Shown here in pieces: positions 54,417 to 64,000 of a DNA stretch of 64,000 nt. The stretch comes from Roridomyces roridus (lineage: Eukaryota > Basidiomycota > Agaricomycetes > Agaricales > Mycenaceae): the NCBI GenBank assembly GCA_029378245.1, contig JARKIF010000034.1:62001-126000 (forward strand). Reading direction: 5' to 3'. Each line of letters begins with the position of its first letter. The first letter of the stretch is position 1. A program made the position numbers and the translations under genes. The notes under the pieces were generated by a model. That model was not told where the DNA came from, did not search any database, and was given only the letters and a program-made list of their open reading frames with translations.

Positions 54417-55007
54417 TAGTGTTAGAGTGAAGCCGAGGAGCATGAAGGTGGGCGTATTTATACCCGGGGTGCGATCAAGAGGTGGTGCAAAAGAGGCTAA
54501 TTACGAGCCCCATGCTCCGCAAAAGAAGCAGGCTTGCGTGTCCTCGTGAATAGGTCGCCCCTGGTGAGGTATTGGGAATGGAGCAACGCAACATCAGCAC
54601 GCGACGCGGTCAGACTTCGGCAGAATAAAATAGCGGATTTGAAGAGGTCCAGGATAGCTGAAGGCCAGCAAGCAGTTGCGCTGCCAATTCCCCGCCCAAT
54701 GACACGTATCTCGTCCTCTGACCGTCTTCCATTGAGGAGAGGTGATTCCATGGAAGTACATTCACGTTGTTGCCCCGTGGATGAACCTTCCTTACCCTGC
54801 CCCCCTTTCAGATGGAGTTAGGCAAAGAGGAGGCTGTTTTGACTTACCAGGTTACCTTCCCAAACGCCCGCTCGCTCCTGTGCATTGAATTCGGCCATAG
54901 TGAGCGTCCGTGTGGTATGAAGTCACCGCCATGGCAGTGCTTCGCGTTACTTAAATAAGTTTCATCCTCTGTACCACCACCAAACCTTTTCATCCTCTGT
55001 AAACGCC
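54417..55007. promoter_or_regulatory. Divergent promoter region GH5 / UAP1
   Basis: 591 bp between the start codons of two cell-wall related genes on opposite strands (beta-glucanase and UDP-GlcNAc pyrophosphorylase). No coding signal seen; the open frame on the plus strand at 54534-54821 has no family resemblance and no supporting splice sites. Co-regulation is possible but not shown. Confidence 0.45.
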
Positions 55008-56539
55008 ATGTCTTCAAGCCTCCGTGCACGATACCAAGCTGCGGGCCAGGACCACGTCTTCACCTTCTGGGACAAGCTTTCCGCCTCGGAGCAATCAGCC
55101 CTCACCGATCAGCTGGAAGCCCTCGACATTGAGCGCGTCAATCGTATATACCAGAAAGCCGTCGAAACAGAGGCTGAGCTCGCCAACCCCGCCGTACACG
55201 AAGATCCCATCGAGCCCCTGCCCAAAGACGCCTCAGACTCGGTCAAGAGCCCGGCCAAGGAGAAGGAATGGCGCGCCATCGGTTTGGAAGCAATCTCGAA
55301 TGGTTCCGTCGGCGTGCTGCTCATGGCAGGCGGGCAGGGCACACGTTTGGGGAGTAGCGCGCCGAAAGGATGCTACGACATTGGCTTGCCCTCCCACAAG
55401 TCTCTCTTCCAATACCAGGCCGAGCGCATCCTCCGATTGCAGAACCTCGCAGAACACGAGTTCAACAAACGTGCAGGCTCGGTGGTCATTCCCTGGTATG
55501 TCATGACCAGCGGTCCGACGCACCGCGAGACGGGCGAGTTCTTCGCCAAAAACTCGTACTTTGGGCTCGACCCCAAAAACGTCGTTTTCTTTGAACAAGG
55601 TCCGTGCATTCTCTATTCTAGTCGCGACGCGTGTTTTTATTCTATTTAGGCACTCTGCCCTGTCTGACGATGGAAGGCAAGGTTCTGCTCGACACACCAT
55701 CGCGAATCGCAGTTGCACCCGACGGCAACGGTGGTTTATACGCTGCCACACGTGCGCCCCTTGCCCCCGGCCAGCCCGACAACACGGTTCTATCAGACCT
55801 TGCCAAGCGCAAAATCCTTTACGTCCACGTGTTCGGCGTCGACAACTGCCTCGTCCGGATCGCAGACCCCGTTTTCCTCGGCTACAGCATCCGCAAACAG
55901 GCCGACTGCGCTGCTAAAGTGGTCCCCAAGTCACACCCCCAAGAATCCGTCGGTGTCGTCGCGCGTCGAGGCGACAAATTCAGCGTCGTCGAGTACTCTG
56001 AAATCACAAAGGAGCAGGCAGAGAGACGCGATCCCGAGACGGGCGAGCTGATGTTCCGTGCGGGCAATATCGTGAACCACTTTTACACGACTGCGTACTT
56101 GAACAAGGTCGAGGCGTTCGAGCAGGAGATGGCGTTCCACATTGCTCGCAAGAAAATCCCTCATGTCGACTTGACGACCGGCGAGGCGGTCAAGCCCGCG
56201 AAACTCAACGGCATGAAACTGGAAATGTTCGTCTTTGACGTCTTCCCATTCACGTCCAACTTTTTGGTGTTGGAAGTCTTGCGGGAGGACGAGTTTAGCC
56301 CTTTGAAGAATGCTCCCAATACCGGTTCCGATGACCCGCAGACGAGCCGTAGGGACTTGTTGGCGCAGCACAAACGGTTCCTCGAAAAGGCGGGGGCGAC
56401 GGTCAAGGATGGGGTCGAGATTGAGATCTCGCCGCTGGTGAGTTACGCTGGAGAGGGTCTCGAGAGCGTCAAGGGCAAGACTTTTACAAAGTCGGGCTCT
56501 GTCGCCGAGCATGTAGAATTGGACGCTTTGCTGCTTTGA
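55008..56539 (+). CDS. UAP1: UDP-N-acetylglucosamine pyrophosphorylase
   Basis: Makes UDP-GlcNAc from UTP and GlcNAc-1-P, the precursor for chitin, N-glycans and GPI anchors; cytosolic. Start MSSSLRARYQAAGQDHVFTF at 55008. Uridine-binding signature LLMAGGQGTRLGSSAPKGCY with the catalytic Arg/Lys, then DIGLPSHKSLFQYQAERI, PWYVMTSGPTHRETGEFF, GTLPCLTMEGKVLL, APDGNGGLYAA, YVHVFGVDNCLVRIADPVFL and VVEYSEITKEQAE, FRAGNIVNHFYTT, FVFDVFPFT. One intron (about 55601-55649). Ends SVAEHVELDALLL, TGA 56537-56539. About 490 residues, normal for fungal Uap1/Qri1. Confidence 0.96.
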
Positions 56540-56654
56540 ATATGGACCTGCAAATAATCACACGGACGGCACCTCTTGTACTTTCGCATACCTTTTTTGT
56601 TAGCTACTAGGATCACTCAAAAGTTGTTTTGAAGAATTTCCATTGTGACCTACA

Positions 56655-58624
56655 TCAACCTGGTACTACTGCGTCTGCAGGAGTCTTGTTGACTTTGGGT
56701 CCCTTTCTCTCCAGTTCTTCTCGGAGCGACGCAAACAACCTCTGCGTCCGTTCCGCGTTGGGCTGAAATAACGTCAAGAGATGACTCGTTTCTGAATCTT
56801 GGTACGCACCTCTTTGCAGCATTGTATTAGTTTGTCAATGAGCATTGTCTGCCCGTTCTGAGCATCCTCGAGTTCCTTCTTGACCTGTTGGATCTATTGC
56901 ACCGATATGAGAAGTGTAGTGGGCAGGGGGGGAAAGCGCACGTCGTCGGCTAGCTTCTCTGCTCGAGCCTTCTCCCCTTCCGCCAGCTGCTTTTGTTCAG
57001 CAGCCCGAGCGCGGGAGAGGAGAACCTCAAGCTCCTTTGAACGTATGACGCATTCAAAGTGGCGTTCCCGCAGCTCGTATTGACGGAGGACCTCCTTCAG
57101 TCGTTCTCGAACACTGGAATGCAAGTGAGAAACAATCTAAACAAAAACAGGAACACATACACCCCGTCAAAGATCTCGGTCATGCTCCTCTTGGCTTCTC
57201 GAGGATTATCCGTCCAGTTCTTTTTCAAGATCTGGCGCCGAGGTTCCAGCAGATCCTCCTGCAAGAAATTAGCTGGGATAAAACACACAGGCCGTGATCG
57301 CGTACCCAATCCTCCTGACCGGGTCCCTCGGTCAAGTCCATCAACTCGACAGCCAAAATCTCGTCGGCATCCTCCATTCCCGCCTCTTCTGGAGTTTGAT
57401 CCGCCTCGACTGTCCTCCCGTTATGGGTAAAGATGAACTGCATGGTCAGCCCCGGCGTGCCAGGACCGGAGGAGGAAACCGCGTCTGATTTGACGGGAGT
57501 CCCATCAGCGCCAGCGGGACTGCCGCCGCCGCCGCCCTTTTTCCCGCCCGTCTTCTCCATCCTGTCAGTCCACGCATTGAACAGGCGCGATAATTTGGTT
57601 TTGCGCGAGATTTTGAAGAACAGCTCCGCCCGGTAGCGGCAGACGACCTTGACGACAATGTCGGGCATCTCGCGATATTTCGCGTCTTGGACTTTGGCCT
57701 TGTCGGCGCGTTTGGTGATGTCGTTTCTCATTTGTATGAGCTAGTCATTATGCGTGAATGCGAGCGTGAGGAGGAGTAACAGCGAGACGCACTTCATCCT
57801 GGGCGTCTTCCACCGACTGCGCCAGTCGCTTTCCATCCTCCTGGGTCGAATGAGCACCGTGTTGGGCTACTTTCCAATTTGCTCACCCGGAGTCGCTTAT
57901 TGTCCTGCCGAACGATAAGTAATTGGGTCAGGCTCGGAACGCGTAAAGCACCTTCTGTAGTTCACGCGCAAGGTTTTCGACCTTGGTCTTGGTCTGGTTG
58001 GCTTTCGTCAGCTGGCCTTTGGCTGGTAGAACGGTTTGCTTGGGTCCGGGCAGCTCCATTTTTTTCCGTACACACCTGCATCCTTGTCCTTCAGAAGTTT
58101 TTGCTTTTCCTTGGCATGATCTCGTTCCAGCCGCTTGAACTCTGCAAACTGGACGCCGAGTTGTTTTTTAACAATCGTGTGCAGAGAGACAACGGTCGTA
58201 CCAATTCAATGTATTTCGCGTGGATGGCATTCTCCTCCATGCCCTTGACGGATTTCTGCGCCTCCTCGGCTACGCGAAATTAGGTGGCAACAAGAACAAG
58301 AGACAAAAAGTCCGCACCGAATCTCCGTTCCTCTTCTTCCTCGAGCACTTCTTCCTCCTCGAGTGCGGCGATCCGGTTCTTCAAACTCTCGTACATGGTA
58401 GCAGGATCGACCGGAGTTTCCGCCTTCTTCTTCCCCTTTGCATGGCCATTCACTCCTGGGCCATGATTGTGAGGTTGACGGGATTGTGCCGGGGGTGCGT
58501 GTGTGTGATTTGGGGGTACGGGAGGAGCAGCAGCGGGTGCTGGAGGCGCCGGGCCATTAGGAAGAGGTTTTGTGGGTCTTCCGGACGTGTTAGATGTACC
58601 GTTTGTGGTGGTAGTTCCATTCAT
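56655..58624 (-). CDS. Taxilin-like coiled-coil protein interrupted by a SUMO-like domain
   Basis: Start MNGTTTTNGTSNTSGRPTKP at 58624; Pro/Ala-rich N-terminus, then taxilin-type helices ATMYESLKNRIAALEEEEVL, IELFAEFKRLERDHAKEKQK and VENLARELQKDNKRLREDGK. The exon at 57225-57731 continues without break into a ubiquitin/Rad60-SLD-like fold: DIVVKVVCRYRAELFFKISR, KTKLSRLFNAWTDRMEK, a Gly/Ser loop, MQFIFTHNGRTVEADQTPEE and MEDADEILAVELMDLTE. After GPGQEDW the protein returns to taxilin helices: MTEIFDGVRERLKEVLRQYE, LRERHFECVIRSKELEVLLS, ending KVNKTPADAVVPG (stop 56655). The SUMO-like part lacks a C-terminal GG, so it is not a conjugatable modifier. About 480 residues. Taxilins bind syntaxins; SUMO-like inserts here are unexplained. 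Confidence 0.78.
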
Positions 58625-58785
58625 GGTGGCGAAGCCGCGCCGATTTCGGAAGAGACAAACTCGGAACGGTCACAAACAAATCGGCTTTCTTCCCATCGTC
58701 ATCTTCATTTTATCTGGCCTGAACTACAACGACATCCTACCCACTCAAATAGGACTGTGGGAGACTAGGCCTGAACATGATACAA

Positions 58786-59327
58786 CTAATCTGAATCAAG
58801 TCTCGTGGAAGTACGAGGAAAGCCCTCCCACTTGGGCAGCGAATCCGCCACATCCAGCACGCGGTTCCCATACCAGATGTGGCACGTCGGCTTGACATCC
58901 TCCCAGTCGATAATATTCCCATCCGCATCGCGCTCCAGATGAACTGGGCTAATAACCCAATTTTTGGACGCGAAAATCTGCGTAACTGGGCTGCAGTGGC
59001 ACTGTTTGCATCTATATAGTGCAACCCTGGTCAATTTCTCTTCCAAGGGTTCATTTTCAGCTGTGTGCGTCCACGTCAAGGCCGAGGGCGAGAAGTGCAT
59101 TGCCGCAACGAAAACCGCGCCTGTACAGAGATGAGTATTTCTTCAAGGGAAGAGCAAGAGCTGGATACCATGCGCCCTAGAACCAATGAGCACAAACGTT
59201 GTGATAGGAACTGAACCTTTTACCTTTGACATTTCGTGCAATGACAGTACATGCTGAACAGCGGCTTTTCTTGGAGGGAAAACGAGAGGGCGCCGCAGCT
59301 GCAGCTTCCTTTCATGAGGGTCGTCAT
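58786..59327 (-). CDS. GFA/CENP-V family zinc protein
   Basis: Small metalloprotein of the glutathione-dependent formaldehyde-activating (GFA) superfamily. Start MTTLMKGSCSCGALSFSLQE at ATG 59327; CxC (CSC) and, at the end of exon 1, YCHCTKCQR supply zinc ligands; GAVFVAAMHFSPSAL follows after introns. RCKQCHCSPVTQIFA holds the second Cys pair, where GFA enzymes have CxxCG; here CKQCHC. The C-terminal DWEDVKPTCHIWYGNRVLDV is a common feature of fungal GFA proteins. Ends STRLDSD, TAG 58786-58788; about 140 residues. Substrate unknown; family members handle S-hydroxymethylglutathione-like or are structural. A decayed copy lies next to it. Confidence 0.85.
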
Positions 59328-59447
59328 GTTGCTAGTCGAGGGGACGTCCTGTTTATAAGTAATTAGGTTCTCGGGCGGGGTTGCAACGCTGGTTTGTAAG
59401 AAAGCTTGGCTTCATTTCAAGATAAAGAACGTCAATCACAAGTCTCG

Positions 59448-59735
59448 CAGATATCACTTGGGGAGCGTGTCTGCAACATCGAGAAAGCGGTGTCAAGAAA
59501 ATATGCGGCTCGTGTCCCAGTTGATATTGTCTGTAGAGCACGCAGCCGTCTGCTGAGGAAACGAAAACAGCGCCTGGATGGATAAAGTTAACAGCCACCC
59601 AAGCAGATTCAATTTTTCAATACCATCGGCTCTGGAAACCAGTTGGAGCAAGCGCTACCTTACCTTTGACATTTCGTGCAATAGATGCTGAATGACGGCT
59701 TTTCCTTAGAGCAAACGAGAGCGAGCACGGAAGAA
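59448..59735 (-). pseudogene. Decayed copy of the GFA gene
   Basis: Matches the neighbouring GFA gene at the DNA level in two blocks: acctttgacatttcgtgcaa (59671-59690 and a close copy at about 59221-59250), covering the exon-1 end and its splice donor, and a block around 59450-59485 whose minus-strand translation FLDVADTLPK parallels VLDVADSLPK of the intact gene. Between them GAVFVSSA parallels GAVFVAAM. About 190 bp that would encode the second Cys pair are missing and stops interrupt the frame (after HIFS-like and after LPK). Confidence 0.75.
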
Positions 59736-59782
59736 GTCTGGCGTTGTGGGTTTTCGGAAACAAATATATTGCTGATATTAGT

Positions 59783-60103
59783 TCAACATTCAGCTGACAG
59801 ACCCGCAAGCTTCCGGATTCCGGAGCAACGCAAGGTGCGACCCTCGTCCTCGACCCCGACGCCAGGTGGTACAGGTTTGCCGTCTCCACTAACCAGTGAT
59901 ACGGCAGCCTTGCCCACGGCGTCTGGCGGGGAGATGTACGACGACGGTGTGAGGGAGGTGAGAAGGGGCACAGCTGCCTTGAGCACCTTTCCCTTGAAAG
60001 ACGAGTCCGTTGCCGGCGCGCCGACCATCATGTAGGGTAGCGTGCGTGACGTCGGGAGGGCTGCGGTTTGCAGGAATCCCAAACTTTTCCAAATCTGCAC
60101 CAT
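59783..60103 (-). CDS. Unidentified open frame, possible gene fragment
   Basis: ATG 60103 opens MVQIWKSLGFLQTAALPTSR; the frame runs 106 residues with good fungal-like composition (YISPPDAVGKAAVSLVSGDG, VPPGVGVEDEGRTLRCSGIR) and TAG/TGA at 59783. The frame is also open upstream for about 20 codons (APFAELESQSRP), suggesting a truncated or spliced N-terminus. I do not recognise a family. It could be the C-terminal remnant of an NAD(P)-binding-type protein, but no Rossmann motif is present. It lies between the GFA pseudogene and the HExxH gene and may itself be decaying. Confidence 0.35.
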   Translation of the reverse strand: MVQIWKSLGFLQTAALPTSRTLPYMMVGAPATDSSFKGKVLKAAVPLLTSLTPSSYISPPDAVGKAAVSLVSGDGKPVPPGVGVEDEGRTLRCSGIRKLAGLSAEC

Positions 60104-60470
60104 TGGCCTGGACTGGCTCTCGAGTTCGGCGAACGGCGCTGCAGCTGCTGCTCAGGTCGCAAGATGTGCGCAATATTTGGCATGCACTCCCGGTGTCTGT
60201 CACGGTGGACCGGGGGTGGCGGAGGAGTTGTCGACGCTGGAGAGTGAACCAAGCCCAGCCTGGTAAGAGTGAATGTAGATAAGTTCAGCATTGAGGACTA
60301 TAGTGCGACCAGCATTCAAGTATAGGGCCTTGTGGGCAACACGAACAAACCAAGATCTCCTCTCCTCAACCCTCTCCTGCATTACTTTTCAATTTGGATT
60401 CCTCATAGATCCCGCCATTACGAACCACGAGCTACCGCTTCCTCGCGAATTCCTCTTCACCTCTCCACAT

Positions 60471-61857
60471 ATGCAAGTCTACCCGCCTGCGAAGCAAACT
60501 AAGCGCATCGCGTCCGTCACCGACTCCCTTTGCTATTACTCCCGCATTCCGGTTCTCACGGACGCACTGTGGGTTGCTCTCCTGGGCGAGACTGCACTCG
60601 GGAGGCAGCTGCGACAACCGTTTTGGCTCCCTTTTCAAAATTACAATGAAGCAACTGCAGGCCCTGTCGAGGATCAGAGACTTCGATCGTACCTCTCTGC
60701 CCTCCAACCACGATTCCGGGTGTATGTAAAAGCATACGATGACGAGGGAGAGGGAGACGACATCGCTGTCAGCAGTGGAGGAGAAGAAAATGATGACGGA
60801 GACGACTGCAGCTTAGACGAAGCCGCAGGGGGTGCCAGGGCTATCTGCTTCACCCCCCTGGGCATGCGACACGATACGAAGCCCACCGTTTGCGTCACTC
60901 CAGAGCACGCAAAAATCCTCGAACGAGCCAGACGACGTGTTGTGTCACCCCGGTGCTCGCAAGACGATGTAACCGAGTTGCAGTACTGCGACTTTGCCAC
61001 CGTGGTTGGTCTTTTACATGAGCTGGGGCACGTAGTCTGGAGAGCAGTCAGTATTTTTATTTGACTCGACTAATCTCAATTTAATCAACTTCTTCAGAAA
61101 AATCCAATCGAATCTGCTGCTCAAAAACATACCCCACCAAGATATAAAGCCTCTGTGGGATCCAGGGCGTTTAGAGGTCGAGGAGAAGGCGGAGAACGAG
61201 TGGAGGAGATGCTTTGGCAGACTGTTGTAGAATTTGACGACATTTTGGACCTCTCCGGTCTCCCAGGTGCGCTAGTAATATAGTCTTCCAATGCACTGAA
61301 GACTAATTGTCTTGGATGCAGAGGCAGCCTTGTGTTATGAATCTTGGTATCGCAATCCCGGCGACGAGTCAACGCTGCGACGTATTTGTTACCGCCGAGC
61401 GTCAGAGGACGAGCGAGCCACAGATTTCGTCACAAGAGACGGAGTCCGGCATCTGTGTCAGTTCTTGGAACCCAACGCCGAGGCTCGAATCGACATGCTC
61501 GGTTTTGTCTTCTATCCTTTGAAGGAGGACCATATACCCCTCACAGATGGGAGCCCTCGACCAAAACGGGTGCGAGCGGCGAGGGCAAATATGTTGTCGG
61601 AGAGCGAGAGCATCGAATCCCCCTCGGTCTCCCTTGATGCCATCAACTTCCACATGACTGATTTGTCTATTCGTCTTCGTAAACCAACAACGATAAAATG
61701 TGGTGGCGTGAAGGTGAGGTTTCATACATGCAGATTTTCCTCCAGTTGATTGATTCTCAAACAGCGCGTTTCAATTGACCGCGAGAAGATGGACAAAATG
61801 TTGGCTGAGGAGGAACTCAAGGTCGTCGTGCCACCCCCTTCTGCAGTCTCGGAATGA
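60471..61857 (+). CDS. Orphan protein with HExxH motif
   Basis: ATG 60471 opens MQVYPPAKQTKRIASVTDSL; an upstream TTG-initiated extension is disregarded. First exon contains FWLPFQNYNEATAGPVEDQR, an acidic loop (DDEGEGDDIAVSSGGEENDD) and ends FATVVGLLHELGHVVWRA, with a perfect zinc-protease-like HELGH. Introns at about 61047-61098, 61267-61321 and 61713-61764. Downstream: NPIESAAQKHTPPRYKASVG, VVEFDDILDLSGLPEAALCY, ASEDERATDFVTRDGVRHLC, NFHMTDLSIRLRKPTTIKCG, ending VVVPPPSAVSE, TGA 61855-61857. About 405 residues. The motif suggests a gluzincin-type metallo-peptidase fold, but no other family features are recognised, and a third ligand is not obvious. Confidence 0.55.
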
Positions 61858-62388
61858 ACGGCGTGTGCGTTTACAACTCTTCTTGCCTTGTATGTTGAGA
61901 TTCGAACAAATGGATTGCAGTACAATACTTGGGTATTCAGTACCTTGTAATATATAGCATCACGTGCACGATCCACCTCCTCCCAACCGTTGCAGAGATT
62001 CTTCCAGGCCTGCTCAAACTCTCAAAGTGATCACGATCGGCGCCGCGGTTTTGACGTCTTTGCCTTCTCAAGAAAGATATGAGAATCTTGCAATTGAGAT
62101 GTGATGAGTGGACAACCGCACTTTGCACTATTATTCGTATGGGGGCATCTGGATTTGCCAGAACGTGGGGCCCTTGGGTTGCTCCCGGTCGCGCCTCGTT
62201 TCGGCTCGTCCTCTTGCCTTTGAACTTCCCAATCGGTATGGGGACGAAGATCGAGCCACCAATGCCGAGAGTAAAGAAGGTCGAGAATCGGGTTGACTTT
62301 TTTTTGATTGATCCGATACTCGCAGCTTGAAATACCGCCGTCGTCGCAAACAGTGCAATCTCTTGCCTCGGGAATCTCATAGACCTTT
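61858..62388. other. Intergenic stretch between convergent genes
   Basis: 531 bp between two convergent stop codons. Overlapping open frames on the minus strand (to 62459) show Cys pairs but no start or consistent splice connection; I consider the stretch non-coding 3' sequence. Confidence 0.4.
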
Positions 62389-64000
62389 TTACCACGCCCC
62401 GTTCCAGCGTGGCGCCATCTGCGAGGACAAAGTGGGCACTGGAGCGCCTCGACAAACAACCTTGAAGACCGTCTCGCGGTCTGTGGAGCTCGCGTCAGGA
62501 TCGGGTTTACGAAATAGAACAGGGAACAAACCTTTTTTCATTAACCTGATGAGATTGGCCGAGGTCTTTGACTTCACACTGGGCAGCCCCGCAACGAAAT
62601 CTTGATCGCACTTGTTCTTTTCCATCAGAACACAGTCGACGGCCAGCGTCAAAAGGTAGTCGCGGTCGTTCTGACTGTCCGCGAGAACGAAGACGGTCCC
62701 TTCAACCTCGTCTATAGCGGAAATGGCTTCATAGTCGAGAGGGAAATCAACCAAAGCAGCCTCGAGTTCGTCATCATACCAACTGGCGTCGATAATATCT
62801 TGAACTCGAATTTCGACCAGGTCGAGTGCGTCCAGGGAAAAGTGACTCCGGATGTCGGGCCGTCGGAGCATATCATGCACATACAGCGGGCGCTCCGCGG
62901 TGGGGAAGTAACAGGCCGGGGAATATCTGTGGATCCGACACATTGGTGTGGAATATGGTGGAGCCACATCCCTCACGTGTTCGCGCGGTGATGCGAGCGA
63001 TTTTCCGCATTTGAACTCGCCGACCCTTGGGCGCGGTCAGCTCCCCTCGCGGCCGATCCACCCCTCCACGGTCCTCACTCTCCAACCAACGATCATGCAT
63101 CGTCTTGGCTGAGATGATGGAACGTAGAAAGCCATAGGCTTGTTCCATGTCCCACACCACCTCCTTCGCCTTCTTGAGGTTATCGAGCACGCCCTCCTTG
63201 GCTAACAGCCGACGTGCCTCCTCGAAACAAGTGTTGAGCCACGCTTCGCGCGTCGCCGGGTCTTGAAGGTCGGGAGGAGAGTTACGCAAGGCTGTCGAGA
63301 CCACCCGTTGCACTGTTTCCTCCGTAGCGCGGGCGTGGCACATGACTGTCCACCGCGGACCAGCGAGGACGGGGTCGTACTTGAAACTGCCGAAATGGAG
63401 CTTGACGATCCAAATAGCAATGTGCTCTTCATTCGGGCCGAAACGGACGATGCAAATCTCACCCACCAAAACACCGTCCATGAAAACGGCGTGGCCGTCA
63501 TTTCCGAAATACGACCACACCTCGACAAGGTGACGGGCTTTGAGTGCAGCCAACGGGGCGGACTGGGTAGTGATGACCAATGGAGACATCTCGCAGAAAA
63601 TACGGGAAAGATGGATGGTGTGAAGCCAGTACTCGTCATGTTCAAGTACCAGCCGCCAAAAATCAATGCATGGGCCAACATACTGCGCGAGGGTATCGGT
63701 GGAAAGGGTGCCGGTCATCGGGATGTTGGGATAGAAGAGATGGCGAAGATGACGGTCTTCGCGAGGGCCAGTACCCAGCTTCACCGATCATGGCCTCGAG
63801 GTTGATATCTTTTATTATCTCGACAGTACCAACCTCGCCTTCGCAGAGTCTGACAACATCTGCAATGTTACTCTTGACCTGGGCCAAAGCCGAGTCGGAG
63901 ATGCGGAGGGTGCTCGAGGGTTCAGAGTCAATAGGATCCGCAAGCGTCTTGGGCTCGTCGTCGATGAACGACGACAGCGTCTCGCTCAAATCATGATTCT
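62389..64000 (-). CDS. Orphan protein, 5' end outside window
   Basis: The frame is open at the right edge (NHDLSETLSSFIDDEPKTLA on the minus strand). A 55-nt intron (about 63775-63829) joins CEGE to LGTGPREDRHLRHLFYPNIP and MTGTLSTDTLAQYVGPCIDF. A long exon follows with HDEYWLHTIHLSRIFCEM, WSYFGNDGHAVFMDGVLVGE, IWIVKLHFGSFKYDPVLAGP and EEARRLLAKEGVLDNLKKAK. Near 62,890-63,000 the frame changes; the part from YFPTAERPLYVHDMLRRPDI to LPSVKSKTSANLIRLMKKGL (62,500-62,930) is clearly coding but I could not find a splice that joins it cleanly, so this could be two genes (second one from ATG 62943). Stop TAA 62389-62391. No family recognised. Confidence 0.5.

Noticed and set aside
54534..54821. 95-codon plus-strand frame as a gene between GH5 and UAP1.
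   Set aside because: No family resemblance, no introns in an intron-rich genome, and it sits in the expected promoter region.
20000..60000. A secondary-metabolite or defence gene cluster.
   Set aside because: No polyketide, peptide or terpene synthase, P450 or transporter group is present; gene functions are mixed housekeeping.
61937..62459. Two overlapping minus-strand frames, one with CPLC and CTVC pairs, as a zinc-ribbon protein.
   Set aside because: Neither has an ATG in a plausible place and the only sensible splice from the upstream coding exon leads into a third frame that ends at once (MAPRWNGAW).

Overview
The window is a gene-dense piece of a filamentous basidiomycete (Agaricomycetes) nuclear genome. 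The evidence is direct: almost every gene is cut by many introns of about 47-60 nt with GT(R)NG(T) donors and CTRAC-like branch points, the gaps between genes are short, and several families are typical of mushrooms (a DUF6533 membrane protein, an atypical G-protein alpha subunit, a fungal SLIP-GC-like GTPase). I see no rRNA, no convincing tRNA, no intact transposon and no CRISPR array. About 34 protein-coding genes or fragments are supported; most were assembled by hand by splicing open reading segments, so exon borders are predictions.

Left third (1-21 kb): a 5'-truncated membrane protein; inositol monophosphatase divergent from the proteasome alpha-5 subunit; a RidA-family deaminase; an atypical G-alpha with a large insert; a Ser/Thr-rich single-pass cell-surface protein with internal repeats; a large SLIP-GC/dynamin-like GTPase; the ER mannosyltransferase ALG9; a DUF6533 membrane protein; a small F-box protein; and CutC.

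Middle (21-43 kb): a delta-9 fatty-acid desaturase with cytochrome b5 domain (OLE1); a tandem-bromodomain RSC4-like protein; a CCCH protein with GW/WG repeats; a Pfa4-like DHHC palmitoyltransferase divergent from a mitochondrial-looking RGG protein; a Sas4-like coiled-coil protein; a small CASTOR-type ACT-domain protein; a secreted RNase T2; the H/ACA snoRNP factor NAF1 divergent from mitochondrial EF-Ts (52 bp apart); alkaline ceramidase divergent from the mitochondrial processing peptidase alpha subunit.

Right third (43-64 kb): a Boi1/2-like SH3-SAM-PH scaffold with a CH-like C-terminus; a BRCA2/Brh2 homologue; a tiny basic protein; an orphan gene with a 9-bp minisatellite; an exo-beta-1,3-glucanase (GH5); UDP-GlcNAc pyrophosphorylase; a taxilin-like coiled-coil protein interrupted by a SUMO-like domain; a GFA/CENP-V-type zinc protein next to a decayed copy of itself; an orphan HExxH protein; and an orphan gene running off the right edge.

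The genes do not form an operon-like or biosynthetic cluster; they are mostly housekeeping (protein turnover, N-glycosylation and UDP-GlcNAc supply, membrane lipids, mitochondrial import and translation, chromatin and DNA repair, cell wall). The most notable signals are splicing oddities (coding micro-exons of 4, 5 and 6 nt and several GC-AG introns), a G-alpha lacking the catalytic Gln, and unusual domain combinations (taxilin-SUMO, SH3-SAM-PH-CH).
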